A DNA stretch of 64,000 bases from Egicoccus sp. AB-alg2 (GCF_041821065.1 NZ_JBGUAX010000005.1:310001-374000), one strand, 5' to 3'. Positions 17,471 through 26,081 are shown, counted from the stretch's first letter. Program-made: numbers and translations. The notes: generated from the letters alone by a model not told the origin.

Positions 17471-18427
17471 GTGGCGAACTACGGCTTCACCCTCTTCTCC
17501 GAACTCAACGGCCCCAAGGAGATGGTCGAACAGGCCGTCGCCGCCGAACGGGCCGGCGGTGTCGACTTCCTCGGCATGTCCGACCACTTCCACCCGTGGC
17601 TCAGCCGCCACACGGACAGCCCGTTCGCCTGGACCGCGCTGGGGGCCGTCGCGACGGCCACCGAACGGCTCGAGATGGTCACCCTCGTGACCTGCCCGTT
17701 CCTGCGCTACCACCCCGCGATCATCGCGCAGGCGGCCGCCACCGTGCAGATCCTGGCCGACGGCCGGTTCACGCTGGGGCTCGGTGCCGGCGAGAACCTC
17801 TCCGAGCACATCGTCGGCCGGGGCTGGCCGCCCGTCGACGTCCGCCACGAAATGTTCGCCGAGGCGGTCGAGATCATCCGCGAGCTGTGGACCGGCGAGT
17901 GGGTGACCTACCACGGCCAGCACCTGACCGCGCAGGACGCCAAGCTGCACACGCTGCCCGAGCAGGCGCCCCGGATCGCGCTGGCCGCCTCCGGACCCCA
18001 GTCGATCGAGCTCGCCGTCGAGCACGGCGACGACATCGTGTGCGACTCCCCCGAGCCGGACGTCGTCGAGGGCTTCAAGGCGCAGAAGCCCGAGGGCCGC
18101 GCCTACGCCCAGATCCCCGTCGCCTACGACGAGGACTTCGACACCGCCCTGGACGCCGCCCACCACTTCGCGTTCGGCGCCACCGGCTGGAAGGTGATGG
18201 CGGAACTGCCCAACATCCCCGGCTTCGACGCCACGGCCGCACTGGTCGACGACGACGCCATCCAGGAGCTGGTCGTGACCGGCAGCGACCCGAAGCCGCT
18301 CGTCGACAAGCTCCAGCAGGCGGTGGAGACCGGCTACGACCACATCGCCGTCGTGCAGGTCGGCCCCGAACGCACCGACCGCTTCCAGGACTGGTTCACC
18401 CAGAAGGTCCGCCCCGAACTGCCGTAA
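17471..18427 (+). CDS. F420-dependent LLM-class oxidoreductase
   Basis: A 318-aa luciferase-like (LLM) flavin/F420 enzyme of the subgroup related to F420-dependent glucose-6-phosphate dehydrogenase. It begins MANYGFTLFSE and shows the TIM-barrel landmarks MSDHFHPWL (~36-44), LVTCPFLRYHPAIIAQAAAT (~72-91), the F420/FMN phosphate loop RFTLGLGAGENLSEH (~100) and IALAASGPQSIELA. It would transfer hydride to or from coenzyme F420, implying the host makes F420. The GTG start has AAGGA eight nt upstream. It is a single gene, convergent with leuS across the repeat-rich 18.4-19.1 kb stretch. Substrate unknown. Confidence 0.9.
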   Translation: MANYGFTLFSELNGPKEMVEQAVAAERAGGVDFLGMSDHFHPWLSRHTDSPFAWTALGAVATATERLEMVTLVTCPFLRYHPAIIAQAAATVQILADGRFTLGLGAGENLSEHIVGRGWPPVDVRHEMFAEAVEIIRELWTGEWVTYHGQHLTAQDAKLHTLPEQAPRIALAASGPQSIELAVEHGDDIVCDSPEPDVVEGFKAQKPEGRAYAQIPVAYDEDFDTALDAAHHFAFGATGWKVMAELPNIPGFDATAALVDDDAIQELVVTGSDPKPLVDKLQQAVETGYDHIAVVQVGPERTDRFQDWFTQKVRPELP

Positions 18428-18451
18428 CCGAAACGCGGTGGTGGATCCCGG

Positions 18452-18591
18452 CCCGCTGCGGGTGCGGTGGTCGATCCCGCCCGCTGCGGGCGCGGTGGTC
18501 GCCTGCCACGGTTGCAACCTGACGCCCGCTGCGCATGCGGTGGTCGCCTGCTACGGCTGCGACGTGACGCCCGCTGCGGGTGCGGTGGTCG
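18452..18591 (+). repeat. Four direct copies of a 22-nt unit
   Basis: Near-identical 22-nt units start at 18452, 18480, 18525 and 18570 (each CCCGCTGCG...GCGGTGGTCG), with 28-, 45- and 45-nt periods. A fifth copy lies inverted at 19089-19110. It is non-coding, directly after the LLM oxidoreductase stop. Spacing and the lack of cas genes argue against CRISPR. Confidence 0.75.
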
Positions 18592-18760
18592 CCTCCGCAG
18601 GGGGCGCTTCGCTCGCTCTCGGTTCGCGCCTGGGGCGCTCCCGAGATAGCCCCTGCTACGGCGACCACCCCACCCTCCGCTCCGGGGTCGGGCCCTGCGC
18701 GCCGTCCCGCCCGACGGCGCGGCGGCCGGCTGGTTGCCGGATCCGTCCGGTCGCGTCTGC

Positions 18761-18815
18761 CGGCAACGGTCGCGCGCGGCTGCCTCGGCATGGCAGCCAG
18801 GCGCGACCGTTGCCG
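18761..18815. ncRNA. Strong two-tier stem-loop
   Basis: Perfect 15-bp arms CGGCAACGGTCGCGC (18761-18775) and their complement (18801-18815). A 2x2 internal loop and a 7-bp inner stem GGCTGCC/GGCAGCC close a 7-nt loop. An upstream GTTGCCGG (18733-18740) can pair with 18760-18767 and would compete for the 5' arm. This is a structure prediction by eye only; whether it is transcribed is unknown. Confidence 0.4.
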
Positions 18816-18861
18816 AGTGCCGTAACCGCGTGGAGTACGCAGCCGGGGGTACGCGATCCGC

Positions 18862-18908
18862 ATGCGTGCATCCTGACGCGCAGCGATAGCGGGTCGGGAT
18901 GCACGCAT
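18862..18908. repeat. 12-bp inverted repeat
   Basis: Perfect arms ATGCGTGCATCC (18862-18873) and GGATGCACGCAT (18897-18908) with a 23-nt loop, 46 nt after the preceding stem-loop. It could be a protein-binding palindrome or a transcript hairpin. Confidence 0.5.
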
Positions 18909-18986
18909 CCGCCCGGCGCCGACCTCCGCCGCCTAGCCCCGGCGGCCGACCGCCGTGCGCCGCACCGCCCCGCGGCGAGCGCCGAG

Positions 18987-19110
18987 GGAGCGGAGGGGCG
19001 GGTGGTCGCCGTAGCAGGGGCTGTGAGCGAGCGAAGCGATGCTCACGAGTGGAGCCGAGTGTCAGGGGCGGAACGCCCCCTGCGCAGGCGACCACCCGAC
19101 CCGCAGCGGG
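18987..19110 (-). repeat. Composite intergenic repeat, inverted copy
   Basis: Read on the minus strand, this stretch carries the 22-nt unit (19110-19089), the 24-nt block (19088-19065, identical to 10534-10557 and 10615-10638), a TCGCTTCGCTCG stretch, and the 34-nt block (19020-18987). The last three occur in the same order at 10615-10714. It ends just beyond the leuS stop. Confidence 0.7.
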
Positions 19111-19132
19111 GACACCGCCGCCACCCGAGTGG

Positions 19133-21655
19133 CTAGGCGACGACGAGGTTGACGAGCTTGCCGGGAACGACGATCACCTTGCGCACCTCGCCGGTCAGCT
19201 GGTCGGCGACGGCGTCGCGGGCGGCGGTCTCCGTCGCGGACTGGTCGGCGTCGGCCGGCACGGTGACGCGGGCGCGGACCTTGCCGTTGACCTGGACGAC
19301 GATCGTGACCTCGTCCTCGACGAGCAGCGAGGTGTCCGCCTGCGGCCACGACTGGTCGTGGACGGAGTCGCCGTGGCCGAGCCGCCGCCACAGCTCCTCG
19401 GTGATGAACGGGCAGATCGGCGCCAGCAGCTTCTGCAGCACCTCGAGCGCGTCGCGGGTCGCGGGCCCGTGCACGCCGTTGCGGGTGGCGTCGAGCACGG
19501 CGTTGGTCAGCGTCATCAGCTTGGCGATGGCGGTGTTGTACTTGCGCGCCGCGTAGTCCTCGCTGGCACCGACGATGGCCTCGGCGGTCGCCTTGCGTAG
19601 CGCGGCGACGGCGTCGTCCGGGCCGGGTTCGGCCAGCCCCGACTCCTCACGGGCGACGTGCTCCAGGGTGAGGCGCCACACGCGCGAGAGCCACTTGTGC
19701 ATGCCGCCGGGCGAGACGTCGGCCCAGTCGATGTCGTCCTCGGGCGGCGAGGCGAACAGCATCGTGCCGCGCAGCGTGTCGGCGCCGTAGGTCTCGTAGA
19801 CCTCGCCCGGCACGACGAGGTTGCCCTTCGACTTGGACATGGCCGCGCCGCCGAGGATGACCTGGCCCTGGCTGAGCAGCGCCTGGAACGGCTCGTCGGC
19901 GGCGACCAGCCCACGGTCGCGCATGGCCTTCACGACGAAGCGGGCGTAGAGCAGGTGCAGCACGGCGTGCTCGACCCCGCCGGTGTACTGGTCGATCGGC
20001 AGCCACCGGCCGGCCGGCTGCACGGGCCAGGCGAGGTCGTCGCTGCGCGGGTCGAGGTAGCGCAGGAAGTACCACGACGAGTCCACGAACGTGTCCATCG
20101 TGTCCGTGTCGCGGACCGCTTCCTCGGAGCCGCACTGCGGGCAGGTGACGTCGTGCTTCCACGTCGGGTGCAGCGCCAGTGGTGAGCCGGCCACCTGGAA
20201 GTCGAGGTCGTCGGGCAGCCGGACGGGCAGCTGGTCGTCGGGGACGGCCACCTCGCCGCAGGACGGGCAGTGGATGATCGGGATCGGTGCGCCCCAGGAG
20301 CGCTGCCGGGAGATCAGCCAGTCGCGCAGCCGGTAGTTGACGGTCGCCTTGGCGATGCCGCGCTGCTCGAGGTCGGCGGTGATGCGCTGCTTGGTCTCGC
20401 GCCAGTCCAGCCCGTCGTACGGGCCGGAGTTGACGGTCACGCCGTCGCCGGCGTACGCCTCGGTCATGTGCGCACCGTCGAGGTCGGTGCCGTCCTCGGG
20501 CGCGACGACGACACGCACCTCGAGGTCTTCCTGGCGGGCGAAGTCGAAGTCGCGCTGGTCGTGGGCGGGCACGGCCATGATCGCGCCGGTGCCGTAGTCC
20601 ATCAGCACGTAGTCGGCGGCGTAGGCGGGAACGTTCTCGCCCGTGGCCGGATTGACCATGTCGAAGTTCAGGCGCAGGCCGCGCTTCTGGCGTCCGGTGC
20701 CCTTCTCCGCGGTCCCCTCGAACGAGGCCATGCGCTCGATCTCGGACTTGCGTGAGACCTCGTCCATGAAGGCGCGGTAGTCGGGGTCGTCGCCCATGCG
20801 CGCCTCGACCAGCGGGTGCTCGGGCGAGAAGACGAAGTAGGTGGCGCCGTACAGGGTGTCGGGCCGGGTCGTGTAGACGACGACCTCCTCCCCCGGGCCG
20901 TCGGCGTCGGCGGTGCGGAAGGTGACCTCGGCGCCCTCGGAGCGACCGATCCAGTTGCGCTGCAGGGTCTTGACCCGCTCCGGCCAGTCCAGCGTCGGCA
21001 GCGCGTCCAGCAGTTCGTCCGCGTAGTCGGTGATGCGGAAGAACCACTGGGTCAGCGGCTTGCGGACGACGACGGTGCCGCAACGCTCGCAGGCACCGTC
21101 GACGACCTGCTCGTTGGCGAGCACGGTCTGGCAGCCCTCGCACCAGTTGACCGCGGCGGCACGGCGGTAGGCCAGCCCGGCGTCGAACAGCTGCAGGAAC
21201 AGCCACTGGGTCCAGCGGTAGTACTCCGCGTCGCAGGTGTGCAGCACCCGGTCCCAGTCGAACGAGTAGCCCAGACGCGCGATCGTGGCCCGCTGCTCGG
21301 CGATGTTGTCGTAGGTCCACTTGGCGGGGTCGGCGCCGCGGTTGCGGGCGGCGTTCTCCGCCGGCAGCCCGAAGGCGTCCCAGCCGATCGGGTTCAGCAC
21401 GGTGCGGCCCGTCATGCGCAGGTGCCGCACGAGCGCGTCGTGGATCGAGAAGATCTCCGCGTGCCCCATGTGCAGGTCACCGCTGGGGTACGGGAACATC
21501 GTCAGGGCGTAGAAACCTTCGCCGTCCGCGGTCGCGTCGAGCGGCAGCGAGTAGACGCGCTCGTCGTGCCAGCGCCGTGCGATCGCCGGCTCGAAGGCGA
21601 GCGGGTCGTAGCGCTCGACCTCGGTGCCGGTCGGGATCGCCTGCCCGTCGCTCAC
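19133..21655 (-). CDS. leuS: Leucyl-tRNA synthetase
   Basis: Class I synthetase that charges tRNA-Leu; 840 aa, within the bacterial range. The HIGH-type motif is [12 protein letters not shown] (~57-68) and the KMSKS motif is AAMSKSKGN (~604-612). The CP1 editing domain and paired CxxC clusters (CEGCQ, CERCG, CPSCG, CPQCG) are present, and the C-terminal part ends [11 protein letters not shown]. The GTG at 21655 has AAGGAG six nt upstream. A longer in-frame reading upstream has no synthetase character and crosses a terminator. The gene is monocistronic, minus strand, converging on the F420 oxidoreductase across the repeat stretch. Confidence 0.97.
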   Translation of the reverse strand: MSDGQAIPTGTEVERYDPLAFEPAIARRWHDERVYSLPLDATADGEGFYALTMFPYPSGDLHMGHAEIFSIHDALVRHLRMTGRTVLNPIGWDAFGLPAENAARNRGADPAKWTYDNIAEQRATIARLGYSFDWDRVLHTCDAEYYRWTQWLFLQLFDAGLAYRRAAAVNWCEGCQTVLANEQVVDGACERCGTVVVRKPLTQWFFRITDYADELLDALPTLDWPERVKTLQRNWIGRSEGAEVTFRTADADGPGEEVVVYTTRPDTLYGATYFVFSPEHPLVEARMGDDPDYRAFMDEVSRKSEIERMASFEGTAEKGTGRQKRGLRLNFDMVNPATGENVPAYAADYVLMDYGTGAIMAVPAHDQRDFDFARQEDLEVRVVVAPEDGTDLDGAHMTEAYAGDGVTVNSGPYDGLDWRETKQRITADLEQRGIAKATVNYRLRDWLISRQRSWGAPIPIIHCPSCGEVAVPDDQLPVRLPDDLDFQVAGSPLALHPTWKHDVTCPQCGSEEAVRDTDTMDTFVDSSWYFLRYLDPRSDDLAWPVQPAGRWLPIDQYTGGVEHAVLHLLYARFVVKAMRDRGLVAADEPFQALLSQGQVILGGAAMSKSKGNLVVPGEVYETYGADTLRGTMLFASPPEDDIDWADVSPGGMHKWLSRVWRLTLEHVAREESGLAEPGPDDAVAALRKATAEAIVGASEDYAARKYNTAIAKLMTLTNAVLDATRNGVHGPATRDALEVLQKLLAPICPFITEELWRRLGHGDSVHDQSWPQADTSLLVEDEVTIVVQVNGKVRARVTVPADADQSATETAARDAVADQLTGEVRKVIVVPGKLVNLVVA

Positions 21656-21694
21656 GGACGTCTCCTTGCTGTGTTCGCTGGGTCGTTGCATCCG

Positions 21695-21716
21695 GAAAAG
21701 CCCCGTGGCCGGGGCT
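21695..21716 (-). terminator. Rho-independent terminator ahead of leuS
   Basis: On the minus strand AGCCCC/GGGGCT (21716-21711 and 21704-21699) closes a short loop and is followed by TTT. It would stop transcripts coming from the YihY operon before leuS, only ~40 nt upstream of the leuS start. An attenuation role for leuS cannot be excluded. Confidence 0.5.
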
Positions 21717-21793
21717 CCCACGAGCGTAGCCGCCGGCGCCAGCCCGCCTTCCGAGACCCCGAGGTGGACCGATTCGGCGTGCGCGGGCGCCGG

Positions 21794-21823
21794 TTCGACC
21801 GGCCCGGCGACACCGTGTACATT
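21794..21823 (+). promoter_or_regulatory. Probable promoter of tRNA-Ala
   Basis: TTCGAC (21794-21799) and TACATT (21818-21823) are separated by 18 nt, 42 nt before the tRNA. The spacing matches the proposed rpsT promoter. Confidence 0.45.
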
Positions 21824-21864
21824 GCCCCGCCGCACGCCACGCAGTCGCGTGACGGGCACCGCAC

Positions 21865-21938
21865 GGGCCGGTAGCGCAGTCCGGCAGCGCACCTCCATGG
21901 CATGGAGGGGGTCGTGGGTTCAAATCCCATCCGGTCCA
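21865..21938 (+). tRNA. tRNA-Ala (anticodon GGC)
   Basis: A full cloverleaf can be drawn. The acceptor is GGGCCGG/CCGGTCC with the alanine-specific G3-U70 pair. The D stem is GCGC/GCGC with a GG-containing loop. The anticodon stem is CCTCC/GGAGG closing ATGGCAT (anticodon GGC, U33 present). The T arm is GTGGG-TTCAAAT-CCCAT and the discriminator base is A. Only CC follows in the genome, so the terminal A must be added post-transcriptionally. It is the only tRNA in the window and stands opposite to both neighbours. Confidence 0.95.
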
Positions 21939-21957
21939 CCGTGACGGTTTCGCACAG

Positions 21958-21992
21958 AACGCCCCGCCAGGCATCGCCGGCGGGGCGTTCTG
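21958..21992 (+). terminator. Terminator of tRNA-Ala
   Basis: An 11-bp stem AACGCCCCGCC (21958-21968) / GGCGGGGCGTT (21979-21989) with a 10-nt loop, 20 nt after the tRNA. The following U tract is weak (TTCTGCTT). It is also close to the YihY stop, so it may serve both strands. Confidence 0.65.
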
Positions 21993-22005
21993 CTTGCGGC
22001 AGCGA

Positions 22006-23112
22006 CTACGAGGTGCGTCCCTCGAACTCCTCGGGCGTCGTGTCGGCCGCGTGGGCGCCGCGACGTCCGATCGGCTCCTCGGCGCCGACGGTGGTGTCGC
22101 GCAGCGTCTGGCGCTCCTGCTCGGCGTTGATCTCCGCACCGAGCAGCACCACGAACGCGGTCAGGAACAGCCACAGCATCAGCACGATGATGCCGGCGAA
22201 GGCGCCGTAGGTCTCACCGAAGTTGCCGAAGTTCTCCACGTAGAGGGTGAACAGCGCCGACCCGATCAGCCACAGCACGGTCGCCACGATCGCGCCGGTG
22301 CTGGCCCACTTGAACTGCGGCGAGTCGCGGTCGGGACCGACCTTGTAGATGACGCCAAGCGCGCCGATCACCAGCACCGCCAGCAGGGGCCACTGCGCGA
22401 CACGGATCGCCAGCTCGCCGGCCTGGCCGAGCCCGAGCTGGTCGACGACCCCCGGCAGCACCGCGATGAGGCCCAGGGCGATCAGCAGGAACACGATGCC
22501 GCCCAGCGTGAGCGCCAGCGCCAGTCCGCGCTTGATCGGGAACTTGCGTTGGTCCACCTCGTCGTAGGCGGCGTTGCAGCCCTCGATCAGCCCGGCCATA
22601 CCTCCGGACGCGCTCCACAGCGCGATCAGGATGGACACCACCAGCGCGAACGACAACGCGCCCGAACCGGTCTCTGCCACCTGGGTCATCTGGCCTTCGA
22701 TGAGGCCGGCGGCGTCGGCGGGCAGGGCGCCGGTCAGGTTCGCCATCTGCTGCTGGATCTGCGCCGGGTCGGCCACCAGCCCCCAGATGCTGATCGCGGC
22801 GATGATCGCCGGGAACAGCGCCAGCAGGCCCTTGAACGCCACACCCGCCGCCAGCAGCGACACGTGGTCGTTCTTCAGCTCCGTGACCACGCGCTTGCCG
22901 ATGCTCTTCCACCCGGACCCCGGGATGTCGGTCGGCGAGCCGGCGTCACGTCCGTCAGGCTGGTCACGTCCGCCCGTGTCGCGGCGGGCATCGGCAGCGT
23001 GCGACGACGCGGCGCGCTCGTCGGCGTCGCGCACGTCGATGACGCGATCACGGTCCGGGGCGTCGGTACGCCCCCGTCCTGCCGTCCCGGTGTCGCGGTC
23101 GGCGAGTCCCAC
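22006..23112 (-). CDS. YihY/BrkB family inner-membrane protein
   Basis: A 368-aa member of the YihY/virulence factor BrkB family (once misnamed ribonuclease BN). It has an Asp/Arg-rich N-terminal tail (~1-65), then six predicted TM segments. Family stretches include LAAGVAFKGLLALFPAIIAA (~86-105), WSASGGMAGLIEGCNAAYDE and YGAFAGIIVLMLWLFLTAF. The C-terminal tail is acidic. The GTG at 23112 has AGGAG six nt upstream. It is the last gene of a minus-strand set of four envelope proteins, 78 nt after the DUF3618 gene. Function is unknown; a transport or envelope role is assumed. Confidence 0.9.
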   Translation of the reverse strand: MGLADRDTGTAGRGRTDAPDRDRVIDVRDADERAASSHAADARRDTGGRDQPDGRDAGSPTDIPGSGWKSIGKRVVTELKNDHVSLLAAGVAFKGLLALFPAIIAAISIWGLVADPAQIQQQMANLTGALPADAAGLIEGQMTQVAETGSGALSFALVVSILIALWSASGGMAGLIEGCNAAYDEVDQRKFPIKRGLALALTLGGIVFLLIALGLIAVLPGVVDQLGLGQAGELAIRVAQWPLLAVLVIGALGVIYKVGPDRDSPQFKWASTGAIVATVLWLIGSALFTLYVENFGNFGETYGAFAGIIVLMLWLFLTAFVVLLGAEINAEQERQTLRDTTVGAEEPIGRRGAHAADTTPEEFEGRTS

Positions 23113-23190
23113 GGCGGTCTCCTGTCTGCTGTCTCGGTGACGGGTCGGGTCCGCACTCGAGCGGCGGACCCGACCCTTCGATCGTTCGTG

Positions 23191-23826
23191 TCAGCGCTGC
23201 TCGCGCACGGTCTGGGCCGACTCCTGCGCGTGGCCCTGGACCTGCTGGGCCGCGTCCTGCGCCTGCGAGCGCGTCTCCTCGACGGCCTGCTGCGCGGACT
23301 GCTTGGTGTCCTCCATCGCGTGCTGCGCGTGCTCTTGCAGCTGCGTCTTCATCTCCTGGCCGGCCTCCTGCACCTGCTGGCGGACCGGGTCCTCGAAGTT
23401 GTCACGCAGCTCGCTCGCGAGCTCCTGCTCCGCCCGGCTCGGCGGTAGCAACGAGCCGACCAGGGCGCCGACCCCGAAGGCGACGAGTCCGGCGGCCAAC
23501 GGGTTGCCGCGCGTCACCTGCTCGACGCGCTGCGGTGCCTGCTGGATCGCCTCGCCGGCGTCCTGGAGCGTCCCGCTCGCGCGACCGGCGACGTCCGAAG
23601 CCGTGCCCTGTACCTGCTCGGCATCCGGCGTCGCACCCATGACGGCGTCCTTGGCGCGCTGGAACCGGCCGCGCACCTTCTCCGTCTGCCGTTCCTTGAT
23701 GCGCGACGGGCTGACCCGGTCCTCGAGCTCCGCGAGCGTGCGGTCCATGTCGGCCCGGGTGCGGGCGATCTCGCTCCGTAGCTGTTCTGGGTCCTGCGAG
23801 GTGGGCGTGGTGGCGTACTGGCTCAT
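23191..23826 (-). CDS. DUF3618 family membrane-associated protein
   Basis: A 211-aa protein. The DUF3618 signature LRSEIARTRADMDRTLAELE lies at about residues 16-35, followed by EDRVSPSRIKER. One hydrophobic segment (~110-130, NPLAAGLVAFGVGALVGSLL) precedes a Gln/Glu/Ala-rich coiled tail (~140-211) resembling LEA-type helices. The ATG overlaps the stop of the holin-X gene by 4 nt (ATGA), so the two are translationally coupled. DUF3618 next to holin-X genes is a recurring actinobacterial pair. Biochemical function unknown. Confidence 0.85.
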   Translation of the reverse strand: MSQYATTPTSQDPEQLRSEIARTRADMDRTLAELEDRVSPSRIKERQTEKVRGRFQRAKDAVMGATPDAEQVQGTASDVAGRASGTLQDAGEAIQQAPQRVEQVTRGNPLAAGLVAFGVGALVGSLLPPSRAEQELASELRDNFEDPVRQQVQEAGQEMKTQLQEHAQHAMEDTKQSAQQAVEETRSQAQDAAQQVQGHAQESAQTVREQR

Positions 23827-24278
23827 GAGCTCATCCGATCGGTGACGACCTGCTTGTCCTTCTGCACGTTCTCGATGGTCGCGTGGGGCGTGAAGTCGAC
23901 CTGCTGGAAGCGCTTCTTGCCCGTGGCGAACAGGACCGCGGCGACGACGCCGAACACGATCCCGACGACGAGGAAGGCCAGGCCGGTGGGCATGACCTCG
24001 GCCAGGCCCCAGGCGGCGGCCCAGGCCAGCAGCAGCAGGGTCACGAAGGCGAGGATCCCGGCCGCGCCGAGCATCCCGCCCGCCTTCGCCGCCGAGCTGG
24101 CCTCGCGTTTGATCTCGACCTTGGCCAGCTCGACCTCCTGCCGGAACAGCAGCGTGACGTCGTCGCCGAGGCGGCTGATCAGATCGCTGAGGGAGGCGTC
24201 GGGGCCGGGTGGCGGTGCCGACGTGGCATCGACGCGAAGGTCGTCGACGGCCTCGGAACCGTGGGGGTCGACGCTCAT
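23823..24278 (-). CDS. Actinobacterial holin-X / phage holin family protein
   Basis: A 151-aa protein of the holin superfamily III (DUF1469) type. A soluble N-terminus with SDLISRLGDDVTLLFRQEVE (~31-50) is followed by KVEIKREASSAAKAGG. Two TM segments follow (~70-90 and ~96-116), then a charged tail. Despite the family name, chromosomal members are not phage lysis genes. It overlaps both neighbours by 4 nt (ATGA at each end), the tightest coupling in this cassette. Probably part of an envelope-stress or membrane-organising module; inference. Confidence 0.85.
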   Translation of the reverse strand: MSVDPHGSEAVDDLRVDATSAPPPGPDASLSDLISRLGDDVTLLFRQEVELAKVEIKREASSAAKAGGMLGAAGILAFVTLLLLAWAAAWGLAEVMPTGLAFLVVGIVFGVVAAVLFATGKKRFQQVDFTPHATIENVQKDKQVVTDRMSS

Positions 24279-25063
24279 CGGCCGTTCCCTCCCGGTGAGA
24301 ACGGGTCGTCCTGCTCGGCTGGCGGCGGCACGACACCGCCGGTCGGGCTGCCCGTCGGCGGCAGCGGCGGCGCGGGCGGTGCGCCGGTCGCCGGCGAGGT
24401 CACCGGCGGGGTCCCGAGGCCCGGCGCCGGCGTCAGTCCGTCGCGCTCGAAGCGCGCGTCGCTCGTCGAGGTCGTGCCGGACGGCGGGATGCTCGACACG
24501 CCCGCTCCGCCGGAGCCTGCGCCGATGCTGCTCTGGGCACCGTCACCGCCGTTCTGTGCGGCCTGGGCGCCGCGGGCCAGGCGGGACACGGCGAAGCCCG
24601 CGACCGCAGCCCCCAGCAGGAAGGCGCCCGGCTTGCGGCGCGCATAGCGCTGCACCTCGTCGACGACGCCGTCGAATCCGAGCTGGTCGACCCGGTTCGC
24701 GATCTGGTCGACCTGGCCGGCCAGACGCTGGGCGTAGTCGCCGACCGGACCGGCCTCCTCCACGTCACCGCGGGCCAGGGCCTCGAACCGACCGCCGAGG
24801 GAGTGCATCGCGCCACCGAGGGCTTCGGTCTGCTGCCGCGCCTGCTGGTGCAGCTGGTCCTTGGCGTCCTGGGTCAGGTCACGGGCGTGGCCCATGGCTT
24901 CGCTGGCGACGCCCGCCGCTTGCTCCTTGGCCGTGCCGGCGACCTCGCCGGCCTGCTGCTTGGCGTCCTCGGCGACCTGACGGCCTTCCTGGCGCGTCAA
25001 GTCGACGGTGTCCGTGTCGTCGGTGCCCGGGCGGGCCCCGTACGTCGGTGGCTGCTGTGCCAC
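24275..25063 (-). CDS. LEA-like helical protein with TM segment and Pro-rich tail
   Basis: 262 aa, first gene of the cassette. Residues ~25-80 are an Ala/Gln/Glu/Lys-rich helix (GRQVAEDAKQQAGEVAGTAK and similar), resembling apolipoprotein- or LEA-type repeats. A region GDYAQRLAGQVDQIANRVDQ follows, and a hydrophobic segment (~145-160, GAFLLGAAVAGFAVSRL) leads to a Gly/Pro/Thr-rich disordered tail (~165-262). The GTG at 25063 has GGAGGGA eight nt upstream. The stop overlaps the holin-X ATG by 4 nt. No specific family recognised; it probably acts at the membrane with its operon partners. Confidence 0.75.
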   Translation of the reverse strand: MAQQPPTYGARPGTDDTDTVDLTRQEGRQVAEDAKQQAGEVAGTAKEQAAGVASEAMGHARDLTQDAKDQLHQQARQQTEALGGAMHSLGGRFEALARGDVEEAGPVGDYAQRLAGQVDQIANRVDQLGFDGVVDEVQRYARRKPGAFLLGAAVAGFAVSRLARGAQAAQNGGDGAQSSIGAGSGGAGVSSIPPSGTTSTSDARFERDGLTPAPGLGTPPVTSPATGAPPAPPLPPTGSPTGGVVPPPAEQDDPFSPGGNGR

Positions 25064-25490
25064 GTCGTTTCCCTCCGTGTCGAATCGGCCGTCAGCGGTC
25101 GTGGCGGCCGGGGAGACAGCAAACGGGCCGATGCACGCGAAACGGACAGGGCCGAGGTGGTCCTCGGTAGGTGACGAGCCGTATTCGCCGGACTGGGGAG
25201 CGCCGAGGCGCCGTCGCAGCGGTGGCCGGTGGGACAGGTGCAGCGACCCATCCGGCTGATGAACGGCGCATTCCGGTGGTTTCCGCCCCCGACGTGGGCA
25301 GTGGTCGGGCGGGAACCGTCTTCGTCCAGATCAGCCGGGCGGGCAATCACGCCGTTGCATCCGTCGGGGCAGACATCGCGCAGTCGGCCCGCTTCAGGGT
25401 CGCCCACGACCGCCGACGGGAGCAGCTAGCGTGGCACGTTCCTCGCCTCGCCCCTCCTGTCTTCCCCTCATCTCGCTCGAGTAACTGGCC
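25064..25490. other. Divergent intergenic region
   Basis: 427 nt between the envelope cassette and the UPF0316 gene, both transcribed outward. A TAGCGT at 25427-25432 may be a -10 for the plus-strand gene. I see no convincing small gene, tRNA or strong hairpin here; open frames crossing it look like shadows. Confidence 0.5.
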
Positions 25491-26081
25491 GTGCCCGACG
25501 TCTTCTCCCTCGACGTCGCCGGCGTGTGGCAGCTGCTGTGGCCCGCTGTGGCCATCGCGCTGCTGCGCGTCGCCGACGTGTCCCTCAACGTCTTCAAGGT
25601 CGTGTTCGTCGTCCAGCAGCGCCGCTGGCTGGCGGCGGCGACCGCCGGTCTGGAAGCGGGCACCTGGTTGGCCGCCGCCGGCATCGTGTTCGCCGACGTG
25701 ACGCCCGCCCGGGCCGCCGGCTTCGTGGTCGGCGTCGCGGCCGGGACCGCCATCGGGGTCGGGCTGACCGGCAAGCTGCGTCTGGGCATGGCGACCGTGC
25801 GGGTCTACGCCGACGCCACCCGGACCGACGACGACGGACGTCCGCTCGAGCGCGGGCATGCCATCGCGCGAGCCGTCCACGCCGCCGGGTTCGGTGCCAC
25901 GGTCTTCCGCGGCCAGGGCTACAAGGGCGACGTCGACATGGTCCTGTCGACGGTGCGGCGGCGTGATGCGGACCGAGTCCTCGCGATCGCGCGGGCGGTG
26001 GACGAGGCCTCGTTCGCGGCGATCGACAATGCCGTGCACCCGGCCCCGGTGCCGGGCGGCTCACCCAGCGGGCGCGTCTGA
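25491..26081 (+). CDS. UPF0316/DUF5698-DUF2179 membrane protein
   Basis: A 196-aa protein with three N-terminal TM segments (about 15-40, 45-68, 73-95; RVADVSLNVFKVVFVVQQRR between the first two), then a cytoplasmic domain containing GFGATVFRGQGYKGDVDMVL and the ending DEASFAAIDNAVHP. This is the UPF0316 pattern, YebE/YqfU-like. The GTG start at 25491 follows a weak ribosome-binding site. It stands alone, divergent from the envelope cassette and convergent with the phosphatase. Function unknown; the soluble half resembles ligand-binding DUF2179 domains. Confidence 0.85.
   Translation: MPDVFSLDVAGVWQLLWPAVAIALLRVADVSLNVFKVVFVVQQRRWLAAATAGLEAGTWLAAAGIVFADVTPARAAGFVVGVAAGTAIGVGLTGKLRLGMATVRVYADATRTDDDGRPLERGHAIARAVHAAGFGATVFRGQGYKGDVDMVLSTVRRRDADRVLAIARAVDEASFAAIDNAVHPAPVPGGSPSGRV

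Larger units (their letters stand above)
18650..19020. repeat. 34-bp inverted repeat enclosing stem-loops
   Basis: Arms 18650-18683 and 18987-19020 are complementary at 32 of 34 positions. They flank about 300 nt that contains two strong stem-loops. The arms belong to the same dispersed block found at 10681-10714. The whole interval lies between convergent genes (LLM oxidoreductase and leuS) and holds no credible gene. Confidence 0.75.

Noticed and set aside
18452-18591. Possible CRISPR array
   Set aside because: Units are only 22 nt, unevenly spaced and continue as an inverted copy; there are no cas genes nearby.
23823-24278. Prophage remnant because of the holin family name
   Set aside because: No other phage genes are present. 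Holin-X proteins in this context are chromosomal envelope proteins.
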